Shown: positions 54,237 to 63,131, counted from the first letter of the stretch. The stretch is DNA of 64,000 nucleotides from Gammaproteobacteria bacterium (GCA_018262975.1 JADFDG010000017.1:34484-98483), one strand, 5' to 3'. Translations and numbers: made by a program. Notes: generated from the sequence alone by a model not told the origin.

Positions 54237-55169
54237 GTGTCGCCGCTGATCCACATGGAAGAAATCGTTGCCGCCGCCAGGCGCGGCCTGCCGGTACGCA
54301 CGGCGGTGGTCCACCCGGTCAGCGCCGCCATCATGGCCAGCCTGGCCGCCGCCACGCAGGAAGGCATCATCGACCCGGTACTGGTCGGGCCGGCGCACAA
54401 GGTACAGGCGGCAGCCACGGAAGCGGGCTTCGACATCAGCCCCTACCGGCTGGTCGACGTGCCGCACAGCCACGCGTCGGCCGAAGCCGCCATGGTCATG
54501 GCACGCGCGGGCGAAGTCGCTGCCATCATGAAGGGCGCACTGGCCACCGGCGAACTGATGGAAGCGGCGATGAAGAAGGACACCGGCATCCGCACCGACC
54601 GGCGCATGAGCCACGTGTTCGTGATGGAAGTGAGCCGCTACCCGAAGTTGCTGCTCATCACCGATGCCGCCATCAACGTCGAGCCGGACCTGGCGCAGAA
54701 GCGCGACATCGCGCAGAACGCCATCGACCTCGCGCACGCACTGGGCGTGCGCAAGCCGAAGGTCGGCATCCTGGCCGCGGTGGAGCACGTGGACCAGCGC
54801 TTCCGCTCGACGGTGGACGCCGCGGCGCTGTGCAAGATGGCCGACCGCGGACAGATCACCGGTGCCGTGCTGGACGGCCCGCTGGCCTTCGACAACGCCA
54901 TTTCCCGCGAGGCCGCCACCGCCAAGGGCATCGTGTCGCCGGTATCCGGCGAGGTGGACATCCTGCTGGTGCCCGACATCGAGGCCGGCAACATGGTCGC
55001 CAAGCAACTGACCTACCTGGCCGACGCGCGCACCGCCGGTATCGTGCTGGGCGGACGCGTGCCGGTGATCCTCACCAGCCGCAGCGGCAACGCATTCGGC
55101 CGCGTGGTATCCATCGCGCTGGCGGCGCTGGTGATCCGCGCGCGCGGCGCCGCGGTGCACACCGCGTGA
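54237..55169 (+). CDS. Phosphate acetyl/butyryltransferase family protein
   Basis: The 310-residue protein is a short phosphotransacylase (PTA_PTB domain): 'VSAAIMASLAAATQEGIIDP', 'MKGALATGELMEAAMKKDTG' and 'VFVMEVSRYPKLLLITDAAI', ending 'MVAKQLTYLADARTAGIVLG'. It is closer to phosphate butyryltransferase than to the long E. coli Pta, which carries extra N-terminal domains. It makes acyl phosphate from acyl-CoA. The GTG at 54237 has GGGGAG in front. Its stop overlaps the GTG start of the acetate kinase gene, so the two act as a unit. Confidence 0.9.
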   Translation: MSPLIHMEEIVAAARRGLPVRTAVVHPVSAAIMASLAAATQEGIIDPVLVGPAHKVQAAATEAGFDISPYRLVDVPHSHASAEAAMVMARAGEVAAIMKGALATGELMEAAMKKDTGIRTDRRMSHVFVMEVSRYPKLLLITDAAINVEPDLAQKRDIAQNAIDLAHALGVRKPKVGILAAVEHVDQRFRSTVDAAALCKMADRGQITGAVLDGPLAFDNAISREAATAKGIVSPVSGEVDILLVPDIEAGNMVAKQLTYLADARTAGIVLGGRVPVILTSRSGNAFGRVVSIALAALVIRARGAAVHTA

Positions 55170-56293
55170 GCGCGCCGCACGTCCTCGCCGTCAACGCCGG
55201 CTCGTCGTCGCTGAAACTGGCGCTGTTCACGCTGGCGCAGGCAGAACCGCGGCTGCTGTTGCGCATCGGCCTGGACCGTCGCGACGGTGGCGCGGCCCCG
55301 CGCGTTTCGGGCGATCCGGCACTGGCCGCGGCACTGTCCCTGCCGGCCACGCGCGATTACGCGGCGTTCACGACCGGCGTGCTGGCGGCACTCACGGCCC
55401 GCACGCCACTGGCCGCGGTGGTACACCGCGTGGTGCACGGCGGCGACGAAACACGCGAGTGCATTGTCCTGGACGCAGCCAGCCGCGCGCGCCTGCATGC
55501 GCTCTCGCCACTGGCACCGCTGCACCAGCCGCCGGCGCTGGCCATCATCGATGCCATCGCCGCGGCGCAGCCCGCCCTGCCCCAGTACGCCGGGCTCGAC
55601 ACCGCTTTCCACGCCGGCCTGCCGCCGGTGTCGCGCGACTATGCGCTGCCGGCCGATGTCCGCGCGCGCCACCCCGAACTGCACGCCTGCGGTTTCCACG
55701 GGCTGTCCTGCCGCTGGACCGTGCAACAACTCGCACGACGCGGTGCACTGCCGGAACGCCTGGTGATCGCGCACCTGGGCAGCGGTGCCAGCGCGACGGC
55801 GGTACGCAACGGCACCAGCATCGCCACCACCATGGGTTTCAGCGCGCTGGAAGGCCTGCCCATGGCCACGCGCCCCGGGCGCCTCGATGCCGGCGTGCTG
55901 CTGCACCTGCTGCGCCACGAACGTCTGGACGTGAACGCGCTGGAGGAAATGCTCTACCGGCGCTCCGGCCTGCTCGGCCTGTCCGGCCTGAGCGCCGACG
56001 TGCGCGTGCTGCTGGCCAGTAGCGACCCGCACGCCACGGCGGCGCTGGATTATTTCGTCGAACGCACCGCCCGCGAGATCGGCGGGCTGGCGGTGGCACT
56101 CGGCGGCATCGATACGCTGGTGTACACCGGCGGCATCGGCGAGCACCAGGGCGAGCTGTGCGCGCGCATCACCGGCAGGTTGCGCTGCCTGCTGCCGCAA
56201 CTGGCCGTCGAGGTGGTGCCCTGCGACGAAGAAGCCGTGATGGCCGCCGCAGTCGCGGACATGCCGGCGTTCGGTGCGCGCGCCGGCCGCTGA
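55166..56293 (+). CDS. ackA: Acetate/propionate-kinase family enzyme (AckA-like)
   Basis: The 375-residue protein has the ASKHA acetate kinase fold: 'VLAVNAGSSSLKLALFTLAQ' with the phosphate-binding loop, 'VVHRVVHGGDETRECIVLDA' and 'CGFHGLSCRWTVQQLARR', then 'IAHLGSGASATAVRNG' and 'DTLVYTGGIGEHQGELCARI'. It interconverts acyl phosphate and ATP, completing the route from acyl-CoA to acid plus ATP with the preceding gene. Being nearest to AckA while the partner is PTB-like, the pair may handle acetate or a longer acid. It starts with GTG overlapping the upstream stop. Confidence 0.9.
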   Translation: MSAPHVLAVNAGSSSLKLALFTLAQAEPRLLLRIGLDRRDGGAAPRVSGDPALAAALSLPATRDYAAFTTGVLAALTARTPLAAVVHRVVHGGDETRECIVLDAASRARLHALSPLAPLHQPPALAIIDAIAAAQPALPQYAGLDTAFHAGLPPVSRDYALPADVRARHPELHACGFHGLSCRWTVQQLARRGALPERLVIAHLGSGASATAVRNGTSIATTMGFSALEGLPMATRPGRLDAGVLLHLLRHERLDVNALEEMLYRRSGLLGLSGLSADVRVLLASSDPHATAALDYFVERTAREIGGLAVALGGIDTLVYTGGIGEHQGELCARITGRLRCLLPQLAVEVVPCDEEAVMAAAVADMPAFGARAGR

Positions 56294-56295
56294 CG

Positions 56296-56313
56296 CCGGC
56301 GCTACAGCGCCGG
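56296..56313. terminator. Hairpin at the end of convergent ackA and Old Yellow Enzyme genes
   Basis: Arms CCGGCGC/GCGCCGG surround TACA; the minus-strand stop of the reductase gene is within it. There is no T-run, so it may only define transcript ends weakly. Confidence 0.4.
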
Positions 56314-57366
56314 GTAGTCCGTGTAGCCCTCGGCACCGGCGGTGTAGAAGAGCGCCGGCCGCGGATTGTTGAGCGGCGCGCCGGCGCGGATGCGCGCCGG
56401 CAGGTCAGGGTTGGCGAGGAACGGCACACCGAACGCGATGGCGTCGACTGCGCCGGAGGCCACCGCCTCCTGCGCCTCGGCCGGGCTGTAAGCGCCGTTC
56501 GCGATCAGCACGCCGCGGAACGCGGCACGCGCCGGCGTGATGACGTCGCCCTTCTGCTCGCCGAGGAAATCACCGCGCATCACGTGCAGGTAGGCCAGGC
56601 CGAACGGGTTCAGGCGCTGCGCGACGTCAGTCACCAGGCCCACCGGGTCGCTGTCGCGCATGCTGTTGTAGCTGTTGAGCGGCGACAGCCGGACGCCGAC
56701 GCGCCCGCCGCCCCAGACGTCGCAGGCCTGCTGCGTCACTTCCAGCAGCAGCCGCGCGCGGTTCTCGCGCGAGCCGCCGTAGCGCCCGCTACGCCGGTTG
56801 GAACCGTCGCGCAGGAATTCGTCGAGCAGGTAGCCGTTGGCACCGTGCACTTCCACGCCGTCGAAGCCGGCTGCCTTGGCATTCTCGAAGGCGCGGCGGA
56901 AGCCGGCGATGATGCCCGGAATCTCGTCGTCCTCCAGCGCCCGCGGCACCGCGTGCGGCTTCTTGCCCTCGGGCGTGTGCACCTCGTCGTTGGTGATGGC
57001 GATCGCGCTGGGCGCGACCGGTTGCGCGCCGTTGTTCATCAGCGGATGGCAGGCGCGGCCGCCGTGCCAGACCTGCAGGAAGATGCGGCCACCTGCTGCA
57101 TGCACGCGCGCGGTCACCTTGCGCCAGCCCTCGACCTGCGCGGCGTTGTAGATGCCCGGCTCCGCCCAGAACGCGGAATTGCCCTCGATGGCCATGGTCG
57201 CCTCGGCGATCAGCAGGCCGCTGCTCGCACGCTGCGCGTAGTGCTCGGCCATCAGCTCGTTGGCGATGTGCTCGCTGCCCGCGCGGCAGCGCGTGAGCGG
57301 GGCCATCAGGATGCGGTTGGGCAGCAGCAACTCGCCCACTTGCAGTGGGCTGAACAGGTCGGCCAT
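56302..57366 (-). CDS. Old Yellow Enzyme-family alkene reductase (NemA-like)
   Basis: The 354-residue flavoenzyme has the FMN-barrel pattern of NemA/OYE: 'LFSPLQVGELLLPNRILMAP' and 'PLTRCRA', 'QVWHGGRACHPLMNNGAQPV', 'AAGFDGVEVHGANGYLLDEF' and 'GSNRRSGRYGGSRENRARLL'. It reduces activated alkenes or nitrate esters with NAD(P)H. Nearby NmrA- and SRPBCC-type genes give no clear pathway. It is divergent from the NmrA gene over a 187-bp gap, in which only an AT-poor, featureless stretch is seen. Confidence 0.92.
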   Translation of the reverse strand: MADLFSPLQVGELLLPNRILMAPLTRCRAGSEHIANELMAEHYAQRASSGLLIAEATMAIEGNSAFWAEPGIYNAAQVEGWRKVTARVHAAGGRIFLQVWHGGRACHPLMNNGAQPVAPSAIAITNDEVHTPEGKKPHAVPRALEDDEIPGIIAGFRRAFENAKAAGFDGVEVHGANGYLLDEFLRDGSNRRSGRYGGSRENRARLLLEVTQQACDVWGGGRVGVRLSPLNSYNSMRDSDPVGLVTDVAQRLNPFGLAYLHVMRGDFLGEQKGDVITPARAAFRGVLIANGAYSPAEAQEAVASGAVDAIAFGVPFLANPDLPARIRAGAPLNNPRPALFYTAGAEGYTDYPAL

Positions 57367-57553
57367 GGTCGGACTCCGGGGCAGTGGCGAATGCCGGCGA
57401 TTGTAGACCGCCTGCTACCGGGCTCACTCCCGACGGTCCGTGGGGCTGTTGGCGCAGGGACAATGTTTGTGCGACGCGGCGCATCCGGCGGGCTGGCCCT
57501 GGACCGTCGCGACGACCTAACATCGCAGCACCAGAACTCACGGGTTCCAATCC

Positions 57554-58456
57554 ATGACCGACCAGCCCGCCCGCCTCATCCTCGTCACCGGTGCCACCGG
57601 CGCCCAGGGCGGCGCCCTCGTGCCGCTGCTGCTGCAGAAGGGCTTCCGCGTACGCGCCCTCACCCGCAACCCCGACAAGCCCGCCGGGCGCCAGCTGGCT
57701 GCCGCCGGCTGCGAGGTGGTGGCCGGCGACCTCGACGACGAGGCCTCGCTGGAACGTGCCTGCGCCGGTGCCTGGGGCGTCTTCTCCCTGCAGAACTTCT
57801 GGGAGAAGGGCGTTGGCTACCAGCGCGAGATCGACCAGGGCTGCAAGCTGGCGCGCGCCGCGAAGAAGGCCGGCGTGCAGCACTTCGTGCAGACCTCGGT
57901 AGCCGGCTGCGACAACGCGAAGGGCGTACTGCACTTCGAGAGCAAGTACGAGATCGAGAAGTACGTGGACTCGCTGGGCCTGCCGCGCACCTTCCTGCGC
58001 GAAGTGTTCTTCATGGAGAACTTCACCGAGCCGGTGATGGTGGGCGGCGAGAAGAAGGCCATGGACCCGTACTGGGTCATGCCGCTGATCTGCGGCCTGC
58101 TCGACGAGGACGTGAAGTTCCACATGATCACCGTGGAGGACATCGCCTGGTTCGCCGCCGACGTGTTCGCCAATCCGCAGGAATACCTCGGCAAGCACAT
58201 CGACATCGCCAGCGACTCGTTGACGCCGGCGGAAATGCGCGCGGTGTTCCGCAAGGTGACCGGCAAGCGCGTGTTGCCGGCCATCAAGTTCACCACCCGC
58301 CTGTTCCTGCGCCTGACCAACCCCGAGTCACACCGCCAGTTCGTGTGGAACAATAGCGTGGGCTGGCATTTCGACCTGGCGCCGCTGCGCCAGCGGCACC
58401 CGGGCCTGATGACACTCGAGCAGTACCTCACCCGCCATTACGCACGCATCAAGTAA
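57554..58456 (+). CDS. NmrA-like family NAD(P)-binding protein
   Basis: The 300-residue protein begins 'RLILVTGATGAQGGALVPLL' (NAD(P)-binding GxxGxxG) and continues with 'VVAGDLDDEASLERACAGAW' and 'KKAGVQHFVQTSVAGCDNAK', features of the NmrA/HSCARG group that act as NADP sensors or quinone/isoflavone-type reductases. 'YEIEKYVDSLGLPRTFLREV' follows. No DNA-binding part is present. The SRPBCC gene follows after 13 bp and probably shares its transcript. The precise role is not known. Confidence 0.88.
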   Translation: MTDQPARLILVTGATGAQGGALVPLLLQKGFRVRALTRNPDKPAGRQLAAAGCEVVAGDLDDEASLERACAGAWGVFSLQNFWEKGVGYQREIDQGCKLARAAKKAGVQHFVQTSVAGCDNAKGVLHFESKYEIEKYVDSLGLPRTFLREVFFMENFTEPVMVGGEKKAMDPYWVMPLICGLLDEDVKFHMITVEDIAWFAADVFANPQEYLGKHIDIASDSLTPAEMRAVFRKVTGKRVLPAIKFTTRLFLRLTNPESHRQFVWNNSVGWHFDLAPLRQRHPGLMTLEQYLTRHYARIK

Positions 58457-58469
58457 CAGGAATAACACC

Positions 58470-58928
58470 ATGCACGTGCAGGTCGATACGCAACGCGAAT
58501 TTGAACAGTCCGCCGACCAGGTGTGGAAGATCGGCGGCGATTTTGCCGGGCTGCAGGCCTGGCTGCCGGGCATCACCGCCCTGCGCGTCGAGGGCAGCGG
58601 CGCCGCCAATGCCGGCGGCAACGCGGTACGGGTGATCGACCTGTTCGACGGCAGCGTCACGAAGGAACGGCTGGAATGGGTGGACGAGGCGCAGCGCGCC
58701 TACAGCTACCGCATCCTCTCGGCCAAGGGCATCGACGAGCGCGCCGACTACGTGGCCACTTTCCGCGTGACGCCGCTGGATGCCAACCGCTGCCGCGTGG
58801 ACTGGAGCGCGCGCTTTGCGGTGCCCGACGACTTCCCCGCCGACAAGCAGGAACGTGCGAAGCAGAAGGTCGCGCAGATGTACACCATGTGCCTGCAGGC
58901 ACTGGATGCCGTCCTGGCGCGCGGCTGA
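58470..58928 (+). CDS. SRPBCC-family ligand-binding protein (polyketide cyclase/MxaD-like)
   Basis: The 152-residue protein has a START/Bet-v1-like SRPBCC fold: 'DTQREFEQSADQVWKIGGDF' opens it, 'AWLPGITALRVEGSGAANAG' and 'RVIDLFDGSVTKERLEWVDE' follow, and 'YRILSAKGIDERADYVATFR' forms the middle strands. Proteins of this type bind hydrophobic ligands or act in polyketide-like cyclisation; MxaD and related proteins are close examples. It lies 13 bp after the NmrA gene and is followed by a strong terminator. Confidence 0.85.
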   Translation: MHVQVDTQREFEQSADQVWKIGGDFAGLQAWLPGITALRVEGSGAANAGGNAVRVIDLFDGSVTKERLEWVDEAQRAYSYRILSAKGIDERADYVATFRVTPLDANRCRVDWSARFAVPDDFPADKQERAKQKVAQMYTMCLQALDAVLARG

Positions 58929-58953
58929 CGCGTCCCGGCATTTCTCCGGCACG

Positions 58954-58981
58954 AAAAAGGCCGCCCCGGGGCGGCCTTTTT
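58954..58981 (+). terminator. Strong intrinsic terminator
   Basis: Arms AAAAAGGCCGCCCC and GGGGCGGCCTTTTT are 14 bp and perfect, giving a long stem with a T-run on both sides. It ends the NmrA-SRPBCC transcript and, reading the other way, the thiolase transcript (stop at 59000). Confidence 0.93.
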
Positions 58982-58999
58982 CATTTCATCCGGGAGCGA

Positions 59000-60286
59000 T
59001 CACTTCTCCAGGATCGCCACCACGCCCTGGCCGCCGGCCGCGCAGATCGAGATCAGCGCACGACCCGAGCCCTTCTCGTCGAGCAGTTTGGCGGCGTTGG
59101 CGATGATGCGGCCGCCGGTGGCGGCGAACGGGTGGCCGGCGGCCAGGGACGAACCCTTCACGTTCAGCTTGCTGCGGTCGATCTTGCCGAGCGCGCCCGG
59201 CAGGCCGAGCTTTTCCTTGCAGAACTTCTCGCTCTCCCAGGCTGCCAGCGTGGCCAGCACCTGCGAGGCGAACGCCTCGTGGATCTCGTAGAAGTCGAAG
59301 TCCTGCAGCGAAAGGCCACGACGCTGCAGCAGGCGCGCCACTGCGTACACAGGCGCCATCAGCAGGCCTTCCTTCGCGCCGCGCGCGCCCACGAAGTCGA
59401 CCGCGGCAGTCTCGGCATCCACCAGGTACGCCAGCGGCTTCAGGCCCTTCTTCGCCGCCCAGTCCTCGCTGGCCAGCAGCACGGCAGAAGCACCGTCGGT
59501 GAGCGGCGTGGAGTTGGCGGCGGTCATGGTGCCGTCCGGGCCACCGAAGCAGGGCTTCAGCGTCGCGAGCTTCTCGAGCTTCGAGTCGGCGCGCATGTTG
59601 TTGTCCTTCTCAAGCCCCTTGAACGGGGTGATCAGGTCCTTCTGCCAGCCGTCGGCGTAGCTCTTCGCGAGGTTGTGGTGCGAGGCGACCGCCAGCTTGT
59701 CCTGCTCCTCGCGCGCGATATTCCACTCCTTCGCGGTGATGGCGGCGTGGTCGCCCATGGCAAGGCCGGTGCGCGGCTCGCCGTTCTTCGGGATGTCCGG
59801 CTTGAACCAGTCGATCGACAGCAGGCCCAGCGCCTTCTTCGCCTTGTCCTGGTTGGTCTTCTGCGCGTTGATCACCATCAGCTGGCGACGCAGCGAATCG
59901 TTGAGGCCGATGGGCGCGTCGGAAGTGGTGTCCACGCCGCCGGCGATCGCGCACTCGATCTGGCCGAGCGCGATCTTGTTGCCGACGAGGATGGCGGCCT
60001 CGAGGCCGGTGCCGCAGGCCTGCTGCACGTCATACGCCGGGGTGTGCGGATCCAGCGTGGTGTCGAGTACCGACTCGCGCACCAGGTTGAAATCGCGCGA
60101 GTGCTTCATCACCGCGCCGCCGGCGACTTCGCCCAGGCGTTCGCCCTTGAGGTTGTAGCGATCGACCAGGCCCTGGATCGCGGCGGTGAGCATTTCCTGG
60201 TTGGATACGCCGAGGTAGGCACCGTTGGAGCGCGCGAAGGGAATGCGGTTGCCGCCGAGGATGGCGACGCGACGGATCTGGGACAT
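59000..60286 (-). CDS. Acetyl-CoA C-acyltransferase (thiolase, FadI/AtoB-like)
   Basis: The 428-residue enzyme is a thiolase: C91 in 'VQQACGTGLEAAILVGNK' is the acyl-bound cysteine, 'GSSLAAGHPFAATGGRIIAN' holds the catalytic histidine, and 'LISICAAGGQGVVAILE' the second cysteine. It cleaves 3-ketoacyl-CoA or condenses acyl-CoAs. Its length (over 420) is that of FadI-type long thiolases. It is divergent from a FabG4-type reductase gene, a pairing common in gammaproteobacteria for beta-oxidation or PHA-like routes. The stop lies close to the terminator at 58954-58981. Confidence 0.93.
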   Translation of the reverse strand: MSQIRRVAILGGNRIPFARSNGAYLGVSNQEMLTAAIQGLVDRYNLKGERLGEVAGGAVMKHSRDFNLVRESVLDTTLDPHTPAYDVQQACGTGLEAAILVGNKIALGQIECAIAGGVDTTSDAPIGLNDSLRRQLMVINAQKTNQDKAKKALGLLSIDWFKPDIPKNGEPRTGLAMGDHAAITAKEWNIAREEQDKLAVASHHNLAKSYADGWQKDLITPFKGLEKDNNMRADSKLEKLATLKPCFGGPDGTMTAANSTPLTDGASAVLLASEDWAAKKGLKPLAYLVDAETAAVDFVGARGAKEGLLMAPVYAVARLLQRRGLSLQDFDFYEIHEAFASQVLATLAAWESEKFCKEKLGLPGALGKIDRSKLNVKGSSLAAGHPFAATGGRIIANAAKLLDEKGSGRALISICAAGGQGVVAILEK

Positions 60287-60400
60287 GGCTGACCTCCGAG
60301 GATGGTGAACGCCGGGAAAGGCCCGGACGAATGGCAACGCCAGCAGGCGATGCCGCAGTGCCCGGCCAGCATAGCGGGCAAGCATCGTAACGGATTGGCT

Positions 60401-60442
60401 ACGGTGACCGTACGGCTGTCCGGCCGGTCAATACCTGACCGG
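60401..60442. promoter_or_regulatory. Palindromes between the thiolase and FabG4-like genes
   Basis: The 248-bp divergent gap has ACGGTgACCGT (60401-60411) and a larger CCGGTCA-ATACC-TGACCGG (60424-60442), both perfect. They are candidate operators for a fatty-acid-responsive repressor (TetR- or GntR-like); none is encoded nearby. Confidence 0.5.
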
Positions 60443-60534
60443 AAAGTCACGGTTTACCATGCGCGGCGTCGGGAGTTTCCCCCTGTCCTTCACTTGCACT
60501 GCAGCCCGCCAACGCGGGCCCACAGGAGTCTGCC

Positions 60535-61941
60535 ATGGACCGCTATACCGCCTTCGCCAACTCGTCCTTCGGACGTTCGCTGCTGTCGTCGCTGGGCATG
60601 CCCACGCCGGTCGACCTCGAGCGCCATGACCCGGAGCAGAAGACGCTGATCGACGGCGCAGTGCTGTTCGGCACCACCCATAACGGCGCCGTGGCGCAGG
60701 CGATCGCCCGCGTGCTGAAGGCCGGTGGCAGCGAACTGTTCGTGTACGCACAGGGCGGCGAACAGGCCAGCGCCGCGCTGGCCGCGGCAAACGCCAGCGG
60801 CAAGAGCTGGGACGGCACGCCGGAATCCGCGCAGAAGTTCAAGGGGCTGGTGTTCGATGCCAGCGGCATCACCGGCAGCGCGCAACTGAAGGCACTGTGG
60901 AGCTTCTTCCACCCGGTGGCGAAGAAGGTCGCCACCTGCGGCCGCATCGTCGTGGTCGGCCGCCCGCCGGAACAGTGCAGCGATCCGAAGCAGGCCACTG
61001 CGCAGCGCGCCCTCGAGGGCCTGACCCGCGCGCTCGGCAAGGAAATCAAGCGCGGCACCACCGCGCAGCTGGTGTACGTGGCGGAAGGCGCCGAGGCGAA
61101 CATCGACTCCACGCTGCGCTTCTTCCTGTCGCCGAAATCCGCCTACGTCAGCGCGCAGGTGGTGCGCGTCAACGCCGCCGACGCGGTGAGCGTCGACTGG
61201 AACAAGCCGCTGGCCGGCAAGGTGGCGCTGGTCACCGGCGCCTCGCGCGGCATCGGCGAGGCCATCGCCGACGTGCTGGCGCGTGACGGCGCGCACGTGA
61301 TCTGCCTGGACATCCCGCAGGCCGGCGCCGAACTGCAGGCCGTGGCCGGGCGCATCGGCGGTTCCACGCTGGCACTGGACATCACCGACCCGGCCGCCCC
61401 GGCCACCATCACCGAGTACGTGCAGAAGACTCACGGCGGCCTGGACGTACTGGTGCACAACGCCGGCGTCACCCGCGACAAGATGCTCGGCAACATGCCG
61501 GACAAGTTCTGGGACATGGTCATCAACATCAACCTGTCCAGCGAGGAGCGCATCAACGACGCGATGCTCGACGGCAACGCCTTCAAGCCCAACGCGCGCA
61601 TCGTCTGCGTCAGCTCCATCTCCGGCATCGCCGGCAACCTCGGCCAGACCAACTACGCGGTGTCCAAGGCCGGCGTGATCGGCATGGTGCAATCGATGGC
61701 GCCGGTGCTGAAGGCCAAGGGCGTGACCATCAATGCGGTGGCACCAGGCTTCATCGAGACGCAGATGACGGCCGCCATCCCGTTCACCATCCGCGAGGCC
61801 GGCCGCCGCATGAACTCCATGAGCCAGGGCGGCCTGCCGGTGGACGTGGCCGAGACCATCGCCTGGTACGCCAGCCCGGCCAGCAACGGCGTCACCGGCC
61901 AGGTGGTGCGCGTGTGCGGCCAGTCGCTGATCGGTGCCTGA
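60535..61941 (+). CDS. Long 3-oxoacyl-ACP/CoA reductase (FabG4-like SDR)
   Basis: The 468-residue protein is a high-molecular-weight FabG: about 210 residues of N-terminal domain ('RYTAFANSSFGRSLLSSLGM', 'VATCGRIVVVGRPPEQCSDP'), then an SDR domain with 'VALVTGASRGIGEAIADVLA' near 229-248, 'VLVHNAGVTRDKMLGN', and the catalytic Y374/K378 in 'NYAVSKAG'. FabG4-type enzymes reduce 3-oxoacyl-CoAs with NADH and are known from mycobacteria and pseudomonads. The N-terminal half may be a flavodoxin-like or inactive SDR domain. It is followed by a GC-rich hairpin (arms GGGCCGC/GCGGCCC, 61974-61991). Confidence 0.92.
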   Translation: MDRYTAFANSSFGRSLLSSLGMPTPVDLERHDPEQKTLIDGAVLFGTTHNGAVAQAIARVLKAGGSELFVYAQGGEQASAALAAANASGKSWDGTPESAQKFKGLVFDASGITGSAQLKALWSFFHPVAKKVATCGRIVVVGRPPEQCSDPKQATAQRALEGLTRALGKEIKRGTTAQLVYVAEGAEANIDSTLRFFLSPKSAYVSAQVVRVNAADAVSVDWNKPLAGKVALVTGASRGIGEAIADVLARDGAHVICLDIPQAGAELQAVAGRIGGSTLALDITDPAAPATITEYVQKTHGGLDVLVHNAGVTRDKMLGNMPDKFWDMVININLSSEERINDAMLDGNAFKPNARIVCVSSISGIAGNLGQTNYAVSKAGVIGMVQSMAPVLKAKGVTINAVAPGFIETQMTAAIPFTIREAGRRMNSMSQGGLPVDVAETIAWYASPASNGVTGQVVRVCGQSLIGA

Positions 61942-61973
61942 CGCAAAAGGCAACACATCGCCGGACCAGACGG

Positions 61974-61991
61974 GGGCCGCTCACGCGGCCC
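61974..61991 (+). terminator. Probable terminator after the FabG4-like gene
   Basis: Arms GGGCCGC/GCGGCCC surround TCAC, followed by CTCGTGCTTTAA. The tail is only partly T-rich, so it is a moderate candidate. Confidence 0.5.
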
Positions 61992-62060
61992 TCGTGCTTT
62001 AATCGGCCACCCTCACCCGGATTCCACACCCGGATCAAACGGATTCTTCCGGAGCCTGCC

Positions 62061-63083
62061 ATGACAAAAACAAAATCGACCGCCGAGCGCCTGCTTGACG
62101 CGCACGTGAAGTTCATGATCGACCAGCTCGACGGCGACACGCTGCGTCGCAACATCGAGGAGGAACTCGACCACGCGCTGGAGGCCGCCGAGAAGATCAC
62201 CCTCGACGAGTCGGTGACCCGCCAGCAGATCAAGGACACCGTGCGTACCTATGCCGTCGAGCTCGACCTGCACGGCGGCATCCCCGAGCTCATCGGCGAC
62301 CTGGCGCGCAGCCTCTACGGCCACGAGATCCACGACCGCACCTCCCTCAACGACCTGGTCACCGACAAGCAGTTCGCCGAGATCATCGACCAGCTGCTGG
62401 CCATGAAGGACCTGCGCGAGAAGGTGATCAAGCGTTCCATCGGCAACCCGCTGTTCGCCGCACTGGCGTCGGACGTGCTCTACAACGGCATCCGCGGCTA
62501 CATCAACGACAACCCGCTGACCAAGAACAGCAAGGTCGCCGCCGGCGCGCTGTCCATCGGCAAGTCGCTGCTCAGCAAGGCCTCGCCGGGCCTGGAGCAG
62601 GCCGTGGAAGACGGCGTGAAGAAATACATCAAGGGCAACATCAAGGCCACCCAGAAGCAGACCGAGCAATTCGTGCGGGCGCGCATCGAGGACGACAGCG
62701 TGCGCGACCGCGCCATCGAACTGTGGGACGAGGCGAAGGAGAAGAAGGTGGCGGTGTTCCGCGACTACATCTCCGAGCGTGACGTCGAGGAAGGTTTCGT
62801 GACCGGCTACGAGTACTGGCGCAAGCTGCGCCGCACCGAGTACTACTGGACGGTGATCGAGGTGTGCATCGACGGCTTCTTCGACAAGTACGGCGACACC
62901 TCGCTGCGCGAGTTGCTCGACGAGGTCGGCATCCACCGCGAGACCATGATCGAGGAAGCGATGCGCTACGCGCCGCCGGTAATCCGCATGCTCAAGAAGA
63001 AGAAACTGCTGGAGCCGCGCATCCGCCGCCAGCTGGAGAAGTTCTACCTGTCGGACGAGGCGAAAGCCATTCTCGAGGGCTGA
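62061..63083 (+). CDS. Conserved-looking hypothetical helical protein
   Basis: I do not recognise this 340-residue protein. It is cytosolic by sequence (no signal or membrane segment), rich in charged residues and almost all predicted helical by eye: 'NIEEELDHALEAAEKITLDE', 'VIKRSIGNPLFAALASDVLY', 'EQAVEDGVKKYIKGNIKATQ' and a C-terminal block with 'YGDTSLRELLDEVGIHRETM'. The ATG at 62061 has GGAGCC about five bases upstream. It follows the FabG4-like gene by 119 bp, and a REP element lies 13 bp after the stop. There is no close operon partner. It is certainly coding, given codon use and length. Confidence 0.72.
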   Translation: MTKTKSTAERLLDAHVKFMIDQLDGDTLRRNIEEELDHALEAAEKITLDESVTRQQIKDTVRTYAVELDLHGGIPELIGDLARSLYGHEIHDRTSLNDLVTDKQFAEIIDQLLAMKDLREKVIKRSIGNPLFAALASDVLYNGIRGYINDNPLTKNSKVAAGALSIGKSLLSKASPGLEQAVEDGVKKYIKGNIKATQKQTEQFVRARIEDDSVRDRAIELWDEAKEKKVAVFRDYISERDVEEGFVTGYEYWRKLRRTEYYWTVIEVCIDGFFDKYGDTSLRELLDEVGIHRETMIEEAMRYAPPVIRMLKKKKLLEPRIRRQLEKFYLSDEAKAILEG

Positions 63084-63092
63084 ACTGATTCA

Positions 63093-63127
63093 CCTGTAGA
63101 GAGGGGGCCATGCCCCCTCTCTACAGG
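63093..63127. repeat. GTAG-type REP element copy 6, perfect palindrome
   Basis: The 35-bp element CCTGTAGAGAGGGGGC-CAT-and-its-inverse has 16-bp arms without mismatch, the tightest copy in the window. It lies between the unknown helical protein and the convergent pyrC gene (stop 63132) and probably acts as a bidirectional terminator. Confidence 0.9.
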
Positions 63128-63131
63128 GATG

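Noticed and set aside
57480..57560. tRNA-like T-arm sequence GGTTCCAATCC just before the NmrA gene
   Set aside because: There is no matching acceptor stem or anticodon arm upstream, and the gene start follows immediately.
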